From Streptosporangium lutulentum (GTDB lineage: Bacteria > Actinomycetota > Actinomycetes > Streptosporangiales > Streptosporangiaceae): 64,000 bases of DNA. The translations under genes and the position numbers were made by a program. The DNA lies in NCBI RefSeq assembly GCF_030811455.1, contig NZ_JAUSQU010000001.1, positions 6,944,001-7,008,000 on the forward strand. The letters are read 5' to 3'. Each line of letters opens with the position of its first letter. Position 1 is the first letter of the stretch. Under the pieces are notes generated by a model that did not search any database, had not been told where the DNA came from, and saw only the letters and a program-made list of their open reading frames with translations. This document shows, piece after piece, positions 26,355 to 34,743 of the stretch.

Positions 26355-26666
26355 ATGCTGCAGGACCGCCGCAGAGAGGCCATCCGGGCGCTGGACGAGA
26401 GCGACAGGCCTCACCTCTACTGGCACGGAGTGGACGGCGACGGCCACGTGTGGCTGTTCGAGACCGTCGTCGACGACGGCGGGGAGTACTGGCCCGTCAG
26501 GCACGCCGAGCTGGGCTCGGACGGCCTTGCCCGCTGCTATTCGTGGGGCCACATCGAGGACGAACACGGCTTTCTCGCCGAAGGACCGATCTATCCGGAC
26601 GACTTCGGCCTGAACTCCCTGAACGCCGAGGAATTCGGCACCCTGTGGAGCGCCCTCAGTCGATAG
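26355..26666 (+). CDS. Hypothetical protein
   Basis: A 103-residue acidic protein (LYWHGVDGDGHVWLFETVVDDGGEYWPVRHAELGSDGLARCYSWGHIEDEHGFL) with many aromatic and acidic residues, suggesting a small beta-rich fold. AAGGAG (26345-26350) lies 4 bases before ATG 26355, which fixes the start; the open frame extends far upstream but without a ribosome-binding site. I do not recognise a family. It is followed after 9 bases by another small gene and may form an operon with it. Confidence 0.75.
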   Translation: MLQDRRREAIRALDESDRPHLYWHGVDGDGHVWLFETVVDDGGEYWPVRHAELGSDGLARCYSWGHIEDEHGFLAEGPIYPDDFGLNSLNAEEFGTLWSALSR

Positions 26667-26675
26667 GTTGCTCGC

Positions 26676-26930
26676 ATGAGCGGAACACCCGGCCTGAGGA
26701 TGGCCGACACGGACAGGACCGCGCTGAGCCTGTGGACCGCCGACGCGGTGGTCCTGTTCGACTGGCTCATGAGTGTGGATCTCGATCAGGTCCCCGTAGG
26801 GCACCTGGCCCAGAAGCAGGCCCTCATGGATCTCCTCAGCCAGCTCGACCGGAGCATCCCCGACTACACCGCCGCGGATATCGAGCACGCGCGCGATCTG
26901 GTCTCCCGCGACGCCGTCCTGCCGTCATAG
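26676..26930 (+). CDS. Hypothetical protein
   Basis: An 84-residue helical protein (LSLWTADAVVLFDWLMSVDLDQVPVGHLAQKQALMDLLSQLDRSI). The pattern of a Trp-rich first helix and a charged second helix is seen in small actinobacterial proteins of unknown role. It starts 9 bases after the preceding gene, so cotranscription is likely. ATG 26676 is favoured; ATG 26700 is possible. Confidence 0.7.
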   Translation: MSGTPGLRMADTDRTALSLWTADAVVLFDWLMSVDLDQVPVGHLAQKQALMDLLSQLDRSIPDYTAADIEHARDLVSRDAVLPS

Positions 26931-26946
26931 GCGAGGGGCCCCCGCT

Positions 26947-27024
26947 CGCCGCGGGCCGTCCCGAACGGGGCCTCGCGCGCCCGCACGCCGCGGGCCGTCC
27001 CGAACGGGACCTCGCGTGCCCGCA
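26947..27024. repeat. Two tandem copies of a 39-bp unit
   Basis: Copies at 26947-26985 and 26986-27024 share CGCCGCGGGCCGTCCCGAAC and then differ at two bases. Each unit includes CCCGAACGGG, which can fold. They lie just after the small gene and may serve as its terminator. Confidence 0.65.
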
Positions 27025-27137
27025 CACCACGGAGGCGGCGGCTCGAAGAAGGGCGGCGGACAGCACGGACTCCCCTCGCGCGCCGTCAGGTCGCCCCGCC
27101 CGGCGTCCACGGCCCGGCCCGGTCTCCTTTCGGCGCC

Positions 27138-27647
27138 TCAGAGCGCCTGCTCCAGCAGACGCCTCATCGGAGCGAACCCCGAGGCCACGTAGAAGGCGTG
27201 TGCCTCACTGTTGAAGTCCCAGACATCCGTCACGAAGCGCCTGCATCCGGCCGAACGGCCCGCATCCCGGACGGCGTCCAGCAAGGCGGTCGCGACCCCG
27301 CGGCGAATCGCCCGGGGACTGACGGCCAGGTGATCCAGAACGATGAACGAGTCCTGCCGCATGAGCACGCCGGCGGCGCGCCGGTGGACGGTGGCCATCG
27401 CGTATCCGGCGGCCCGGACGTCGGGGAGGTCCGCGATGAAGATCCTGACGGATTCGCGCCCGAGCTGTTCCTCGAACCCCGAGGCGAGCTCCTCCGGGGA
27501 CGGATGCTCCTGGTAGATGTCGGGACGCCGACCGGCGTGAAGGTCATGCACGAAACGGTTCAGCTCCGCGAGGAGAGCGGCGTCGTCAGGGGTCGCCGGG
27601 CGAATCGCCGGGGGGCCCGAGGGGTGATCCTTCAGGTCGGAAGACAT
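27138..27647 (-). CDS. GNAT family N-acetyltransferase
   Basis: A 169-residue GCN5-type acetyltransferase: N-terminal IRPATPDDAALLAELNRFVHDLH, the acetyl-CoA-binding motif A in IVLDHLAVSPRAIRRGVATALLDAVRDAGR (RRGVAT is the Q/RxxGxG/A loop), and the closing AHAFYVASGFAP strand. Substrate unknown. It is convergent with the small genes before it and divergent from the aldolase-like gene. Confidence 0.88.
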   Translation of the reverse strand: MSSDLKDHPSGPPAIRPATPDDAALLAELNRFVHDLHAGRRPDIYQEHPSPEELASGFEEQLGRESVRIFIADLPDVRAAGYAMATVHRRAAGVLMRQDSFIVLDHLAVSPRAIRRGVATALLDAVRDAGRSAGCRRFVTDVWDFNSEAHAFYVASGFAPMRRLLEQAL

Positions 27648-27858
27648 GCGCGAACCCTAGATCAAGGACCACATACGTGCCGAATCTCCGGAAGACGGCG
27701 TCGTCACGCTCGCCGGTTCACGCGACCGGCCGGTCGGTGGGCACGAGCTTCCCGCCTGTACGGCCGGCCTCGGCCGTCTGCCGCGTCAGCCCCTGGACGG
27801 GCGTCGGTAGGGTGCTCTCTGTCGTTGCCGATATGTCGCAACAGTGAAGGAGCCTCAC

Positions 27859-28995
27859 ATGGCTGACCCCACCTCACCCCTGCGGCGGGCACTGTTCTCG
27901 CACGCGCCGATCCGGCGTAAGCCGCGCCAGACGCTGGAGCGCATGCTTGAGCTGGTGGACGACGACACCCCGCCGGACGGCCCCGAAGGTCCGGTCGCGG
28001 TGCTGGAGCGGCGGCTGGCCGAGCTCCTGGGCAAGGAGCGCGCGCTGTTCTTCCCGAGCGGGACGATGGCGCAGCAGGCGGTGCTGCGCGTGCACGCCGA
28101 CCGGCGTGGCCGCCGCGCCTTCGCCGCCCACCCGCAATCGCATCTGGACACGTGGGAGGAGCAGGGCTACAACGCCGTCCACGGCCTGTGGCTGCGCCGT
28201 ACCGGCGACCCGCACGAGCTGATGACGGCCAAGGACCTGGCGGCGATCGGCGAGCCGCTCGCGGCGGCCATCTGGGAGTTGCCGCAGCGCGACCTCGGCG
28301 GACTGCTCCCCGAATGGGAGGACCTCTGCGAGCAGGTCGCGCTCGTACGGGCCGGCGGCGCCGCCGCGCATCTGGACGGCGCCCGGCTCTGGGAGACCCA
28401 GACGTACTACCGGCGGCCCCTCGACGAGATCGCCGCGTTGTTCGACTCGGTGTACGTCTCGCTCTACAAGGGCCTGCAGGGCGTGCGCGGCGCCGTGCTG
28501 GCCGCGGACGACGCCACGGTACGCGCCGCCGAGGTGTGGCGGCAGCGGCTCGGCGGCGGCATTCCCGACGCGTGGCCGCTCGCCCTGGCCGCCTTGGTCC
28601 ACCTCGACGATCTGGGCGCGCACATGTCCGCCTACCGCGAGCACGCGATCGCCATCGCGGCGGCCGTCAACGCCGACGGCGCCGCCCACGCCCACCCCGC
28701 CCCTCCGCAGACGCCGATCTTCCACATCCACCTGCCGGCCTCCAGGCGGGCCGTCGAGCAGGCCGGCGCGGAGATCCTCGCCGAGCACGGCATCAAGCTC
28801 TGGGGCCGGGTCCGGTCGGTCCCGGATCCCACCCGCTGCAGCTTCGAGGTCAGCGTCGGCGAGAACGCCATGGAGTTCACCCCCGACGAGGTGGTCGCCC
28901 TCATCCACGACCTGCTGGCCCGCGCCGAGACCCACTCCCGTCCTCCGTCCGCGGCGGCGGGCGAACCCCCGACCGCGACCGTCCCCCTCACCTGA
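27859..28995 (+). CDS. Threonine aldolase/beta-eliminating lyase family PLP enzyme
   Basis: A 378-residue fold-type I PLP enzyme of the low-specificity threonine aldolase group, which cleaves beta-hydroxy amino acids to glycine and an aldehyde. FFPSGTMAQQAVLRVHADRRG binds the cofactor phosphate, HLDGARLWE supplies the PLP-pairing Asp, and the Schiff-base Lys is in VSLYKGLQGVRGAVL. The C-terminal ~25 residues are a disordered Pro/Ala tail. AAGGAG (27847-27852) sets the ATG at 27859; the longer frame from 27844 starts before it. Apparently monocistronic. Confidence 0.86.
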   Translation: MADPTSPLRRALFSHAPIRRKPRQTLERMLELVDDDTPPDGPEGPVAVLERRLAELLGKERALFFPSGTMAQQAVLRVHADRRGRRAFAAHPQSHLDTWEEQGYNAVHGLWLRRTGDPHELMTAKDLAAIGEPLAAAIWELPQRDLGGLLPEWEDLCEQVALVRAGGAAAHLDGARLWETQTYYRRPLDEIAALFDSVYVSLYKGLQGVRGAVLAADDATVRAAEVWRQRLGGGIPDAWPLALAALVHLDDLGAHMSAYREHAIAIAAAVNADGAAHAHPAPPQTPIFHIHLPASRRAVEQAGAEILAEHGIKLWGRVRSVPDPTRCSFEVSVGENAMEFTPDEVVALIHDLLARAETHSRPPSAAAGEPPTATVPLT

Positions 28996-29064
28996 CCCCG
29001 TCCGGGGCACCACGCGAACCCGGGTGACGCCGTGATCGTCATCGGCCGAAGGCGTCCTTTTTCA

Positions 29065-29112
29065 TTGAACCTTTCGGTTCAGTGACCTATGCTGAACCAT
29101 ATGGTTCAGCAT
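29065..29112 (+). promoter_or_regulatory. ArsR-gene promoter with two TGAACC-N4-GGTTCA operators
   Basis: Operator 1 is TGAACC-N4-GGTTCA at 29066-29081; operator 2 is the same half-sites at 29093-29108 inside a perfect 24-bp palindrome (29089-29112). Centres are 27 bases apart. A -35 box TTGAAC (29065-29070) and a -10 box TATGCT (29088-29093) are spaced by 17, which puts the transcription start on or one base before ATG 29101. Both operators therefore cover the promoter, and the mRNA is probably leaderless. Confidence 0.75.
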
Positions 29113-29436
29113 CCGGCTCTCGATCTGGTGTTCTCAGCGCTCTCGGACGCGACACGGCGGCAGATCCTGGTTCGCCTGGGCGACGGGCCGGCATCGATCG
29201 GCGAACTGGCCGAGCCGTTCGGCATGTCGTTGACCGGCATGAAAAAACACGTACTCGTTCTCGAGAACGCCGGCCTGGTCACCACCGAGAAGATCGGCCG
29301 ATCGCGGCAGTGCCGCCTGGGAACCGAACGATTGGACGACGCCATGTCCTGGATCGCCTTCTACCAACGGCTCTGGGAACGCCGGCTCGACGGCCTCGAC
29401 GCCTACTTCACTCTCAAGAGAGGAAGCGAACAGTGA
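29101..29436 (+). CDS. ArsR-type winged-helix repressor
   Basis: A 111-residue winged-helix protein (LVFSALSDATRRQILVRLGDGPASIGELAEPFGMSLTGMKKHVLVLENAGLV) of the ArsR subgroup that usually pairs with an AHSA1/SRPBCC protein. It has no metal-binding cysteine pair, so it is not a metal sensor of the ArsR/SmtB kind. ATG 29101 is preferred over ATG 29089 because the -10 box and the operator palindrome overlap the latter. The stop overlaps the next start by 3 bases. Autoregulation through the two operators is likely. Confidence 0.9.
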   Translation: MVQHPALDLVFSALSDATRRQILVRLGDGPASIGELAEPFGMSLTGMKKHVLVLENAGLVTTEKIGRSRQCRLGTERLDDAMSWIAFYQRLWERRLDGLDAYFTLKRGSEQ

Positions 29437-29891
29437 CCGAACGAACCGAGACCACCCGGTTACGGATGACACGCCTGCTGCCTGCCACCCCCGAGGAGGT
29501 CTTCGACGCCTACACCGACGCGGAGAAGCAGAAGATCTGGTTCGGCATCCTCAACGACAAGCCCGGCATCATCGAGATCGAGGTCGACCTGCGCGTCGGT
29601 GGCCGGCAGATCGCCGTCTGGGGGCCGGATCGCGACAACCTGTTTCGCGAGACGCAGACCTTCGTGGTCGTCGACCGTCCGCGTCGCCTGGTCACCGAGT
29701 CCACCGGCAGCAGCCCGGACGGGATGACCATGACGACGACGATCGAGATCACCTTCGAGGAGCACGACGGGGGCACGCTCTTCACCGTGGTGCAGAGCGG
29801 GTTCCCGACCGTCGAGATGCGCGACTTCTTCGCCGGGGAAGCCTGGACCGGTGCGCTCGATCGTGTCGAGACCTACCTTCTCCGCCGATAG
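29433..29891 (+). CDS. SRPBCC (AHSA1-like) domain protein
   Basis: A 152-residue helix-grip protein: MTRLLPATPEEVFDAYTDAEKQKIWFG starts the fold and the final EAWTGALDRVETYL helix lids the cavity. Members bind hydrophobic ligands; some degrade or sequester toxic compounds. GTG 29433 overlaps the TGA of the ArsR-type gene, so the two are translationally coupled and share control by that repressor. The ligand is unknown, though it is plausibly the inducer or substrate linked to the repressor. Confidence 0.88.
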   Translation: MTERTETTRLRMTRLLPATPEEVFDAYTDAEKQKIWFGILNDKPGIIEIEVDLRVGGRQIAVWGPDRDNLFRETQTFVVVDRPRRLVTESTGSSPDGMTMTTTIEITFEEHDGGTLFTVVQSGFPTVEMRDFFAGEAWTGALDRVETYLLRR

Positions 29892-30175
29892 CGGCCGTCG
29901 GCACCGCACGACGGGGATCCACACGTCCGTGCCGGCCGTCGTTCGCACGCGCACGACCGCCGTGCCCGCACCTGCCCGGCGCGGGCGCGGCGGAGGAACG
30001 CTTATCCGCGCGCCGATCCCCGTCCATGCGTTCGACGCATCGGGCGCCGATCAGGGAGACGGCCGGGCAGTGTCGCGAGGCCGACGCCGGACCGGATGAA
30101 GGCCCGGATGTGAACCCGTCCGCCTCAAGGGGCCGGGAGGCGGGAAGGCGCCGTGACAGCACGGAGCCACGGCGT

Positions 30176-31024
30176 TCAGAGTCTGTCGCCGGACGAGCGC
30201 GTGCCGGAGTCGGGGACGAACCGCACGCGGAACATCTTGGGCCACAGCTTGCCGGTCAGCAGGAACTCATCGGTTCCGGGGATGGCCGCGATGCCGTTCA
30301 GGACGCCCGCCTTCCGGCGTTCCAGCGGGGTGAGCAGGCCCGCGGCGTTGATGCTGCCGGTCACCGTGCCGGTGCCGGTGTCGATCCGCACGATCCGGTT
30401 GGTCCAGTAGACGTTGGCGTAGACGGTGTCGGAGCCCGTGCATTCAAGCTCGTTGAGCTGGGGGACGGCATCGCCGTACTCGGTCACGGTGAGCGTGCCG
30501 GTGGAGGCGAATGTGACGGGGTCGCGAAAAACGAGGCGGGCGGAACCGTCGCTCATCACCAGCCGGTTGTTCCGTCGCTGGTGGCACAGTCCCCAGCCTT
30601 CCCCGGCGTAGGGGACGCGGCGGCGTTCGGCGAGGGTACGGCTGTCACGTTCGATGGCGACGCCCTCGCTCCAGGTGAGCTGCCACAACGTCGGCCCCAG
30701 GACGGTGACCCCCTCACCGAACAGCCGGGGCGACAGCTCCGCACGGACGGTGGGCGCCTTCCCCGCAGGCCCGGCCGTGATCGTCGACTCTCCGTACCCG
30801 CCGGTGCTCTCGTACAGCCTGCCTTCGGCCATCTCCAGCCCCTGGGTGCTGGCACGGGGATCGTGCGGCAGGACCTGGAGAACTTCGACCCGCAGTCGCT
30901 CCACCGGCGGCCGGCCCGTGCTCGACACAGCCGAGGCGTCTTCCGCGCGGGGAGGGCAAGCCCGGTGGCCGTCGAGGAGGAGAAGCGCGACCGCTCCTAC
31001 GGCGACGGACATGACGCGACCCAT
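30176..31024 (-). CDS. Secreted glutaminyl-peptide cyclotransferase
   Basis: A 282-residue enzyme of the bacterial/plant glutamine cyclotransferase family, a five-bladed beta-propeller that converts N-terminal glutamine to pyroglutamate. Key segments are LPHDPRASTQGLEMAEGRLYESTGGYGESTI, NELECTGSDTVYANVYWTNRIVRID and RKAGVLNGIAAIPGTDEFLLTGKLWPKMF. The N-terminus (MGRVMSVAVGAVALLLLDG) is a signal peptide, so it acts outside the membrane. AGGAGG lies 4 bases before ATG 31024; the frame extends further upstream through a tandem repeat but is non-coding there. Confidence 0.88.
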   Translation of the reverse strand: MGRVMSVAVGAVALLLLDGHRACPPRAEDASAVSSTGRPPVERLRVEVLQVLPHDPRASTQGLEMAEGRLYESTGGYGESTITAGPAGKAPTVRAELSPRLFGEGVTVLGPTLWQLTWSEGVAIERDSRTLAERRRVPYAGEGWGLCHQRRNNRLVMSDGSARLVFRDPVTFASTGTLTVTEYGDAVPQLNELECTGSDTVYANVYWTNRIVRIDTGTGTVTGSINAAGLLTPLERRKAGVLNGIAAIPGTDEFLLTGKLWPKMFRVRFVPDSGTRSSGDRL

Positions 31025-31125
31025 GGTTCCTCCTGCATGACGTTGTCCGGGTGATCCAACGGGAACCTTCCCCGGGCGCCCCGCACCCGTCACCTCTTTC
31101 CCCCGGCCTCCCCCGCGTGGTCCTG

Positions 31126-31174
31126 GTCCGTGTCGGCCTGGTCCGTGTCGGCCTGGTCCGTGTCGGCCTGGTCC
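31126..31174. repeat. 15-bp tandem repeat, three copies
   Basis: GTCCGTGTCGGCCTG occurs at 31126-31140, 31141-31155 and 31156-31170, with a partial fourth copy. It lies between the divergent cyclotransferase and membrane-protein genes. The unit length is a multiple of three, but I see no translated use. Confidence 0.85.
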
Positions 31175-31218
31175 CGCCGGCCGCTTTGGAGCCCGCGCCG
31201 TCCGGCTTATGTTGGCGT

Positions 31219-31893
31219 GTGAAGGACATCGATGCCGACAGGCCAACCGGACCGGAGGTCAGTGCCATCATCAGCGGGTCGCAGTCTCGCGAGAACGAGA
31301 TGGACATCATCGAGACGGGGCCGCGCAGGCCGCCCCTGTCATGGTCGCGGGGACGGGGCGTCACCGGCCTCGTCGCTGCGGCGCTCGCCGTCGGGGCCGT
31401 CGCCGGCTATCTCGTCGGCATCCGGCACGCCGAAACCCAAGCCCGTACCGCCGGCCCGGGCTCGCACGCGTCGGCGACCGATTCGGTGGCCCCGCTGGAC
31501 GCACAGGCCGTGACCGGCACCGGCACCCGGTGTTCGGCCCAGCTCGGAGGCAGACTGCAGCTGGGCGTCGAGATCGTCAATCGATCGGCCACCACCGCGA
31601 CGCTACTCCGGGTCGAAACGGCCCTTCCGCTGAACGGACTGCGAGCGACGGCGAGCGCATGGGGCGGTTGCGGCCAGTTGCCGCCCGTGGACACCGCGAC
31701 CTCGCACTCGCTCCCGCCTGGCGCCACCACCTGGTTGACGAGCACGTTCGACGTGCTCATCCCCTGCCCGGCGCCGATTCCGGTCCTCTTCACCCTCACC
31801 TACACGCAGGAAGGTCACACGGTCAGCTCTGACCTGCGCGGTTTCCCTGACCTGGGCGACGTTCCGTACACCCGATGCACCGCCGGTTCGTGA
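31219..31893 (+). CDS. Membrane-anchored exported protein of unknown function
   Basis: A 224-residue protein with a cytoplasmic N-terminus, one transmembrane helix (GVTGLVAAALAVGAVAGYLVG, about 52-72) and an extracytoplasmic beta-rich domain with four cysteines (TGTRCSAQ, WGGCGQ, LIPCPAP, YTRCTAG) that could make two disulfides. GTG 31219 is used; ATG 31300 (MDIIETG) is the alternative and would still include the helix. I do not recognise the family; the domain looks like an immunoglobulin-type fold (LQLGVEIVNRSATTATLLRVE). Confidence 0.75.
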   Translation: MKDIDADRPTGPEVSAIISGSQSRENEMDIIETGPRRPPLSWSRGRGVTGLVAAALAVGAVAGYLVGIRHAETQARTAGPGSHASATDSVAPLDAQAVTGTGTRCSAQLGGRLQLGVEIVNRSATTATLLRVETALPLNGLRATASAWGGCGQLPPVDTATSHSLPPGATTWLTSTFDVLIPCPAPIPVLFTLTYTQEGHTVSSDLRGFPDLGDVPYTRCTAGS

Positions 31894-32046
31894 CGGCGCT
31901 CAACCGCCGGCGGGTCGACGGCGGGCGGGCAAGTGACCGGAGCCGCCGGCACACGAGGTGGCCCGCATCCGGCCGCGCGTTGTACGTTCGTCGGAGGAGG
32001 ACGGATGCTTCATGGCAGACGAGCAGATCACGACAAGGTGAGTGGC

Positions 32047-32475
32047 ATGCACTCGGAACTCCTCGCGGCGCTGGAGCCGGTGTGCCGCGACCTGGAGACG
32101 AACTGCGCCGTACCTCCCGACATCCGTGAGGCCCCCGCCTACCCCGGCGGTGGGGAAGGACTGGCGTGCGCCATGTTCCATGCCCCTGACGGCAGTGGAC
32201 AGGGAGTCTCCGTGGTGCTCGGCCAGGACCCGAGCGAACAGGTGGCCAGGCTCGCGGACCAGGTACAGGAGTGGGCGGTGGAAGCACTATGGACCGCGGG
32301 TCTGCCCGCGGTGTGGCCACATTGCCCGGCTCACCCCGATACGCACCCCTTAACCGCCAGGGTCGACGGCAACGAGGCAGCGTGGTTCTGTCCGCACACC
32401 GGCGATCGGGTCGCCCCCATCGGGGAACTGCCCACCATCGCGCTTCCCGGAAGGGACGTGCGCGGGAAGCCGTAG
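32047..32475 (+). CDS. Hypothetical protein
   Basis: A 142-residue acidic soluble protein (MHSELLAALEPVCRDLETNCAVPPDIREAP). It has a conserved-looking ARLADQVQEWAVEALW helix and a WPHCPAHPDTHPL to WFCPHTG stretch in which two Cys and several His could bind a metal. AAGGTGAG (32035-32042) precedes ATG 32047. Similar hypothetical proteins with a HPxHPLxAxxxxxxAxWxCP pattern occur in actinobacteria; role unknown. Confidence 0.75.
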   Translation: MHSELLAALEPVCRDLETNCAVPPDIREAPAYPGGGEGLACAMFHAPDGSGQGVSVVLGQDPSEQVARLADQVQEWAVEALWTAGLPAVWPHCPAHPDTHPLTARVDGNEAAWFCPHTGDRVAPIGELPTIALPGRDVRGKP

Positions 32476-32484
32476 TGCGGGCGG

Positions 32485-33384
32485 TCATCCCCCGGAGAAC
32501 CGGAGGCCACGACGGCGTAGCAGGAGTCCGGTGGCGGCGGCGAGGGTGAGCAGGAAGCCGGTCACCATGAGCATTCGCCCGTCGGGGCCGGACTCACCAC
32601 CGCCTCCGGTCGCTACTCCCCCCGCCGGGGTTTCGACCACCGTGCCGATCCCGTCCGCTTCCGGGTCCCCGGTCACGGTCGCCGTGACGGTCTGGGTCGG
32701 CTGCGGGTCCGAAGGCACCGGTACGGAATCGATCGGCTGATCGTCCGAGGTTGTCGTGACGGTGGGGGTCGGCTGTGTACTCGGGGTCACCGGGAGGGAG
32801 CCGGCCGGCTGGTCGTCGGCGGAGGTGACGGTGAGGGGATAGGTCGTCAGGGCGTCGGCGTTCTTCACCTCACACTCGATCGCCGGTCCGGTGGGCCCGG
32901 TCCCGAAGTTGACGGCGGCCGGCCGTACCCTCGCGGTGCCCGCGTTGGCCGATGTGGTCTTCAGGGGAACCGTGGTCGTCGGCAGGGCGATGATCTGACC
33001 CGCGCCGAGCGCGGTGAGTTCGCCCACCCCGGTGGCGGAGGTCATCCCGGCGAGCTCGCTGATGGACGCGTACGCGTACAGCTTGGTGCCGCCGGCCAGT
33101 TCCGTGGCGGGGGCCCGCAACGCGGTGGCGTCGTCGACGTAGGTCCCTCGCCAGCCGATGGTCATCTGCTCGCCCGTGACGGCGTCGGCCGGCATCGTCA
33201 GCTCGATCTTGACCTTGATGTCTTGTTCCTCGGTTACGCCGGACGTGGTGCATCGGTATTCGACGATGTCGGTGGCGACGACCGCACCCCGTGGCACCTC
33301 GGAGACGGCGGCCTGCGCCGGTTGGCAGACCAGGGTCAGGCTGCCGGTCAGAGCGGCGACCGAGAGAAGCGAGCGGACGCGCAA
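32485..33384 (-). CDS. Secreted surface protein with C-terminal membrane anchor
   Basis: A 299-residue exported protein. The signal peptide (RVRSLLSVAALTGSLTLVCQPAQA, cut after AQA) leads to a ~155-residue beta-rich domain (ATDIVEYRCTTSGVTEEQDIKVKIELTMP), then a Thr/Pro/Asp-rich stalk with TQPTPTVT and PQPTQTVTATV repeats, a Gly-rich stretch, one transmembrane helix (MLMVTGFLLTLAAATGLLL) and a basic tail. No LPXTG is present, so the anchor is the helix itself. TTG 33384 follows AGGAG at a spacing of 5 and is preferred to GTG 33417, which has no ribosome-binding site. Confidence 0.8.
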   Translation of the reverse strand: MRVRSLLSVAALTGSLTLVCQPAQAAVSEVPRGAVVATDIVEYRCTTSGVTEEQDIKVKIELTMPADAVTGEQMTIGWRGTYVDDATALRAPATELAGGTKLYAYASISELAGMTSATGVGELTALGAGQIIALPTTTVPLKTTSANAGTARVRPAAVNFGTGPTGPAIECEVKNADALTTYPLTVTSADDQPAGSLPVTPSTQPTPTVTTTSDDQPIDSVPVPSDPQPTQTVTATVTGDPEADGIGTVVETPAGGVATGGGGESGPDGRMLMVTGFLLTLAAATGLLLRRRGLRFSGG

Positions 33385-33619
33385 GGCGACTCCTGGTGCG
33401 ACAGATGAGGAAGACACAAGTGAGACGAGGGGAGCGAACGTTCGGTTGACACCACTTCGCGCCTTTCGCCCAGCAAAAACGCATGTCGATCCTGTTCGAC
33501 GCGCGAAACCGGATGACGAGAGGTCGCAGGCCCCTCCCTCTGATCGCGCGGTCCGCGGTCGACGTGCTCGGCGAGATGCCGCCGCCGTTCGACCAGGCCG
33601 TCACCGGGCAAGTCGCCGG

Positions 33620-34663
33620 TCAGTCGCGGGTGTCGAGCGGGACGTGCAGCGACAGGTGCCCGGACAGGGCGCGGAGGAAGTCCGGGGCGTCGAAGAGCGC
33701 GCCCGCGGAGGCGACGCCGACGGTCCGGGTCCGGCCGGTGAGGATGCGCTCGACGGCCTCCACCGCGAGCGGAGCGCTGACGGCGTAGATGTCCCGGCCG
33801 GTGGCGGCCACGCGGCGTTCCGTGCCGCCGGAGCGGACCAGGACGTCGACGACGAAGGTCTGCGCGGAGCGGCCGTGCTCGTCGACGGCGGCCGGTGCCG
33901 AAGCGTCGGGAGCGGACAGGTCCGCGGCCGCCCTGGCGGTCATGTAGGTGCGTACCTCCGGGATGTCCAGGTGGCTGGGAACGGTGACGACGTCGGCCAT
34001 GGTGAACTCTCCGATGACGCTCTGGGAGCCGAGCGGAGCCGGGAAGGGCCACTCCAGGGTCGGCAGGGCGTCATCGTGGTATTCCAGCCGTCCGTCGGTG
34101 TAGCGGACACGGCGGCCACCCCGTCGTTGCCCCGAGACCGTGCCCGCGGCGAGCGTTCCGGCGGTGGGGTGCCAACTGCTCAGGCCGTAGGCGATGTGCG
34201 CCTCGTCCGCCGTCGTCCAATCGCCCATCGCGGTGGTGACCAGCAGGTCTCCGAGGCCGCCGTAGAAGGCCATCGCCGGGAGCACCACGGTGCCCGCGGC
34301 GCGGGCGCGCTCCGCGAAGTGCGCGAACGTGTCGAGGTTCGCCTCGATCTCAGCCGCCACGTCGACGTACGGGATGCCGGCACGCAGCGCCGCCTCGATC
34401 AGCGGGGCGGCGGTCGTGGCGAAGGGCCCGGCGCAGTTGATCACGGCGGCCGCGCCGTTCAGCGCGCGGTCGAGCGAGGCCGGATCGTCGACCGACGCCT
34501 GCCGCGTCTCAAGCCCGGGGTGGGACGCCGCCAACGCCCGCAGCTTGTCGGCGTCACGGCCGGAGAGAACCGGGATGTGTCCGCGCTCGCGCAACTCCGC
34601 GACCACAAAGCGTCCGGTGTGTCCGTAGGCGCCGAACACCGCCACGTTCTGACCCGATTCCAT
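33620..34663 (-). CDS. Saccharopine dehydrogenase-like/trans-acting enoyl reductase family protein
   Basis: A 347-residue NAD(P)-binding protein with the Rossmann motif VAVFGAYGHTGRFV at its start, then VINCAGPFATTAAPLIEAALRAGIPYVDVAAE, the pattern of the saccharopine dehydrogenase/trans-acting enoyl reductase family. Substrate not predictable. ATG 34663 is preceded by AGGGAG. It is divergent from the GlxA-type regulator across an 80-base gap, so that regulator is the likely controller. Confidence 0.85.
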   Translation of the reverse strand: MESGQNVAVFGAYGHTGRFVVAELRERGHIPVLSGRDADKLRALAASHPGLETRQASVDDPASLDRALNGAAAVINCAGPFATTAAPLIEAALRAGIPYVDVAAEIEANLDTFAHFAERARAAGTVVLPAMAFYGGLGDLLVTTAMGDWTTADEAHIAYGLSSWHPTAGTLAAGTVSGQRRGGRRVRYTDGRLEYHDDALPTLEWPFPAPLGSQSVIGEFTMADVVTVPSHLDIPEVRTYMTARAAADLSAPDASAPAAVDEHGRSAQTFVVDVLVRSGGTERRVAATGRDIYAVSAPLAVEAVERILTGRTRTVGVASAGALFDAPDFLRALSGHLSLHVPLDTRD

Positions 34664-34743
34664 GTCTGCTCCCTGGTGCTCAAAGTGATCCACTGCGGAA
34701 ATCCTGTCCTTGTTGATCCATCGGTGCCAGCGTCTGGAACGCC

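Noticed and set aside
30051-30175. Short frames in the gap between the SRPBCC and cyclotransferase genes
   Set aside because: They lack start signals and family features; the 284-base gap separates convergent genes and shows no clear gene.
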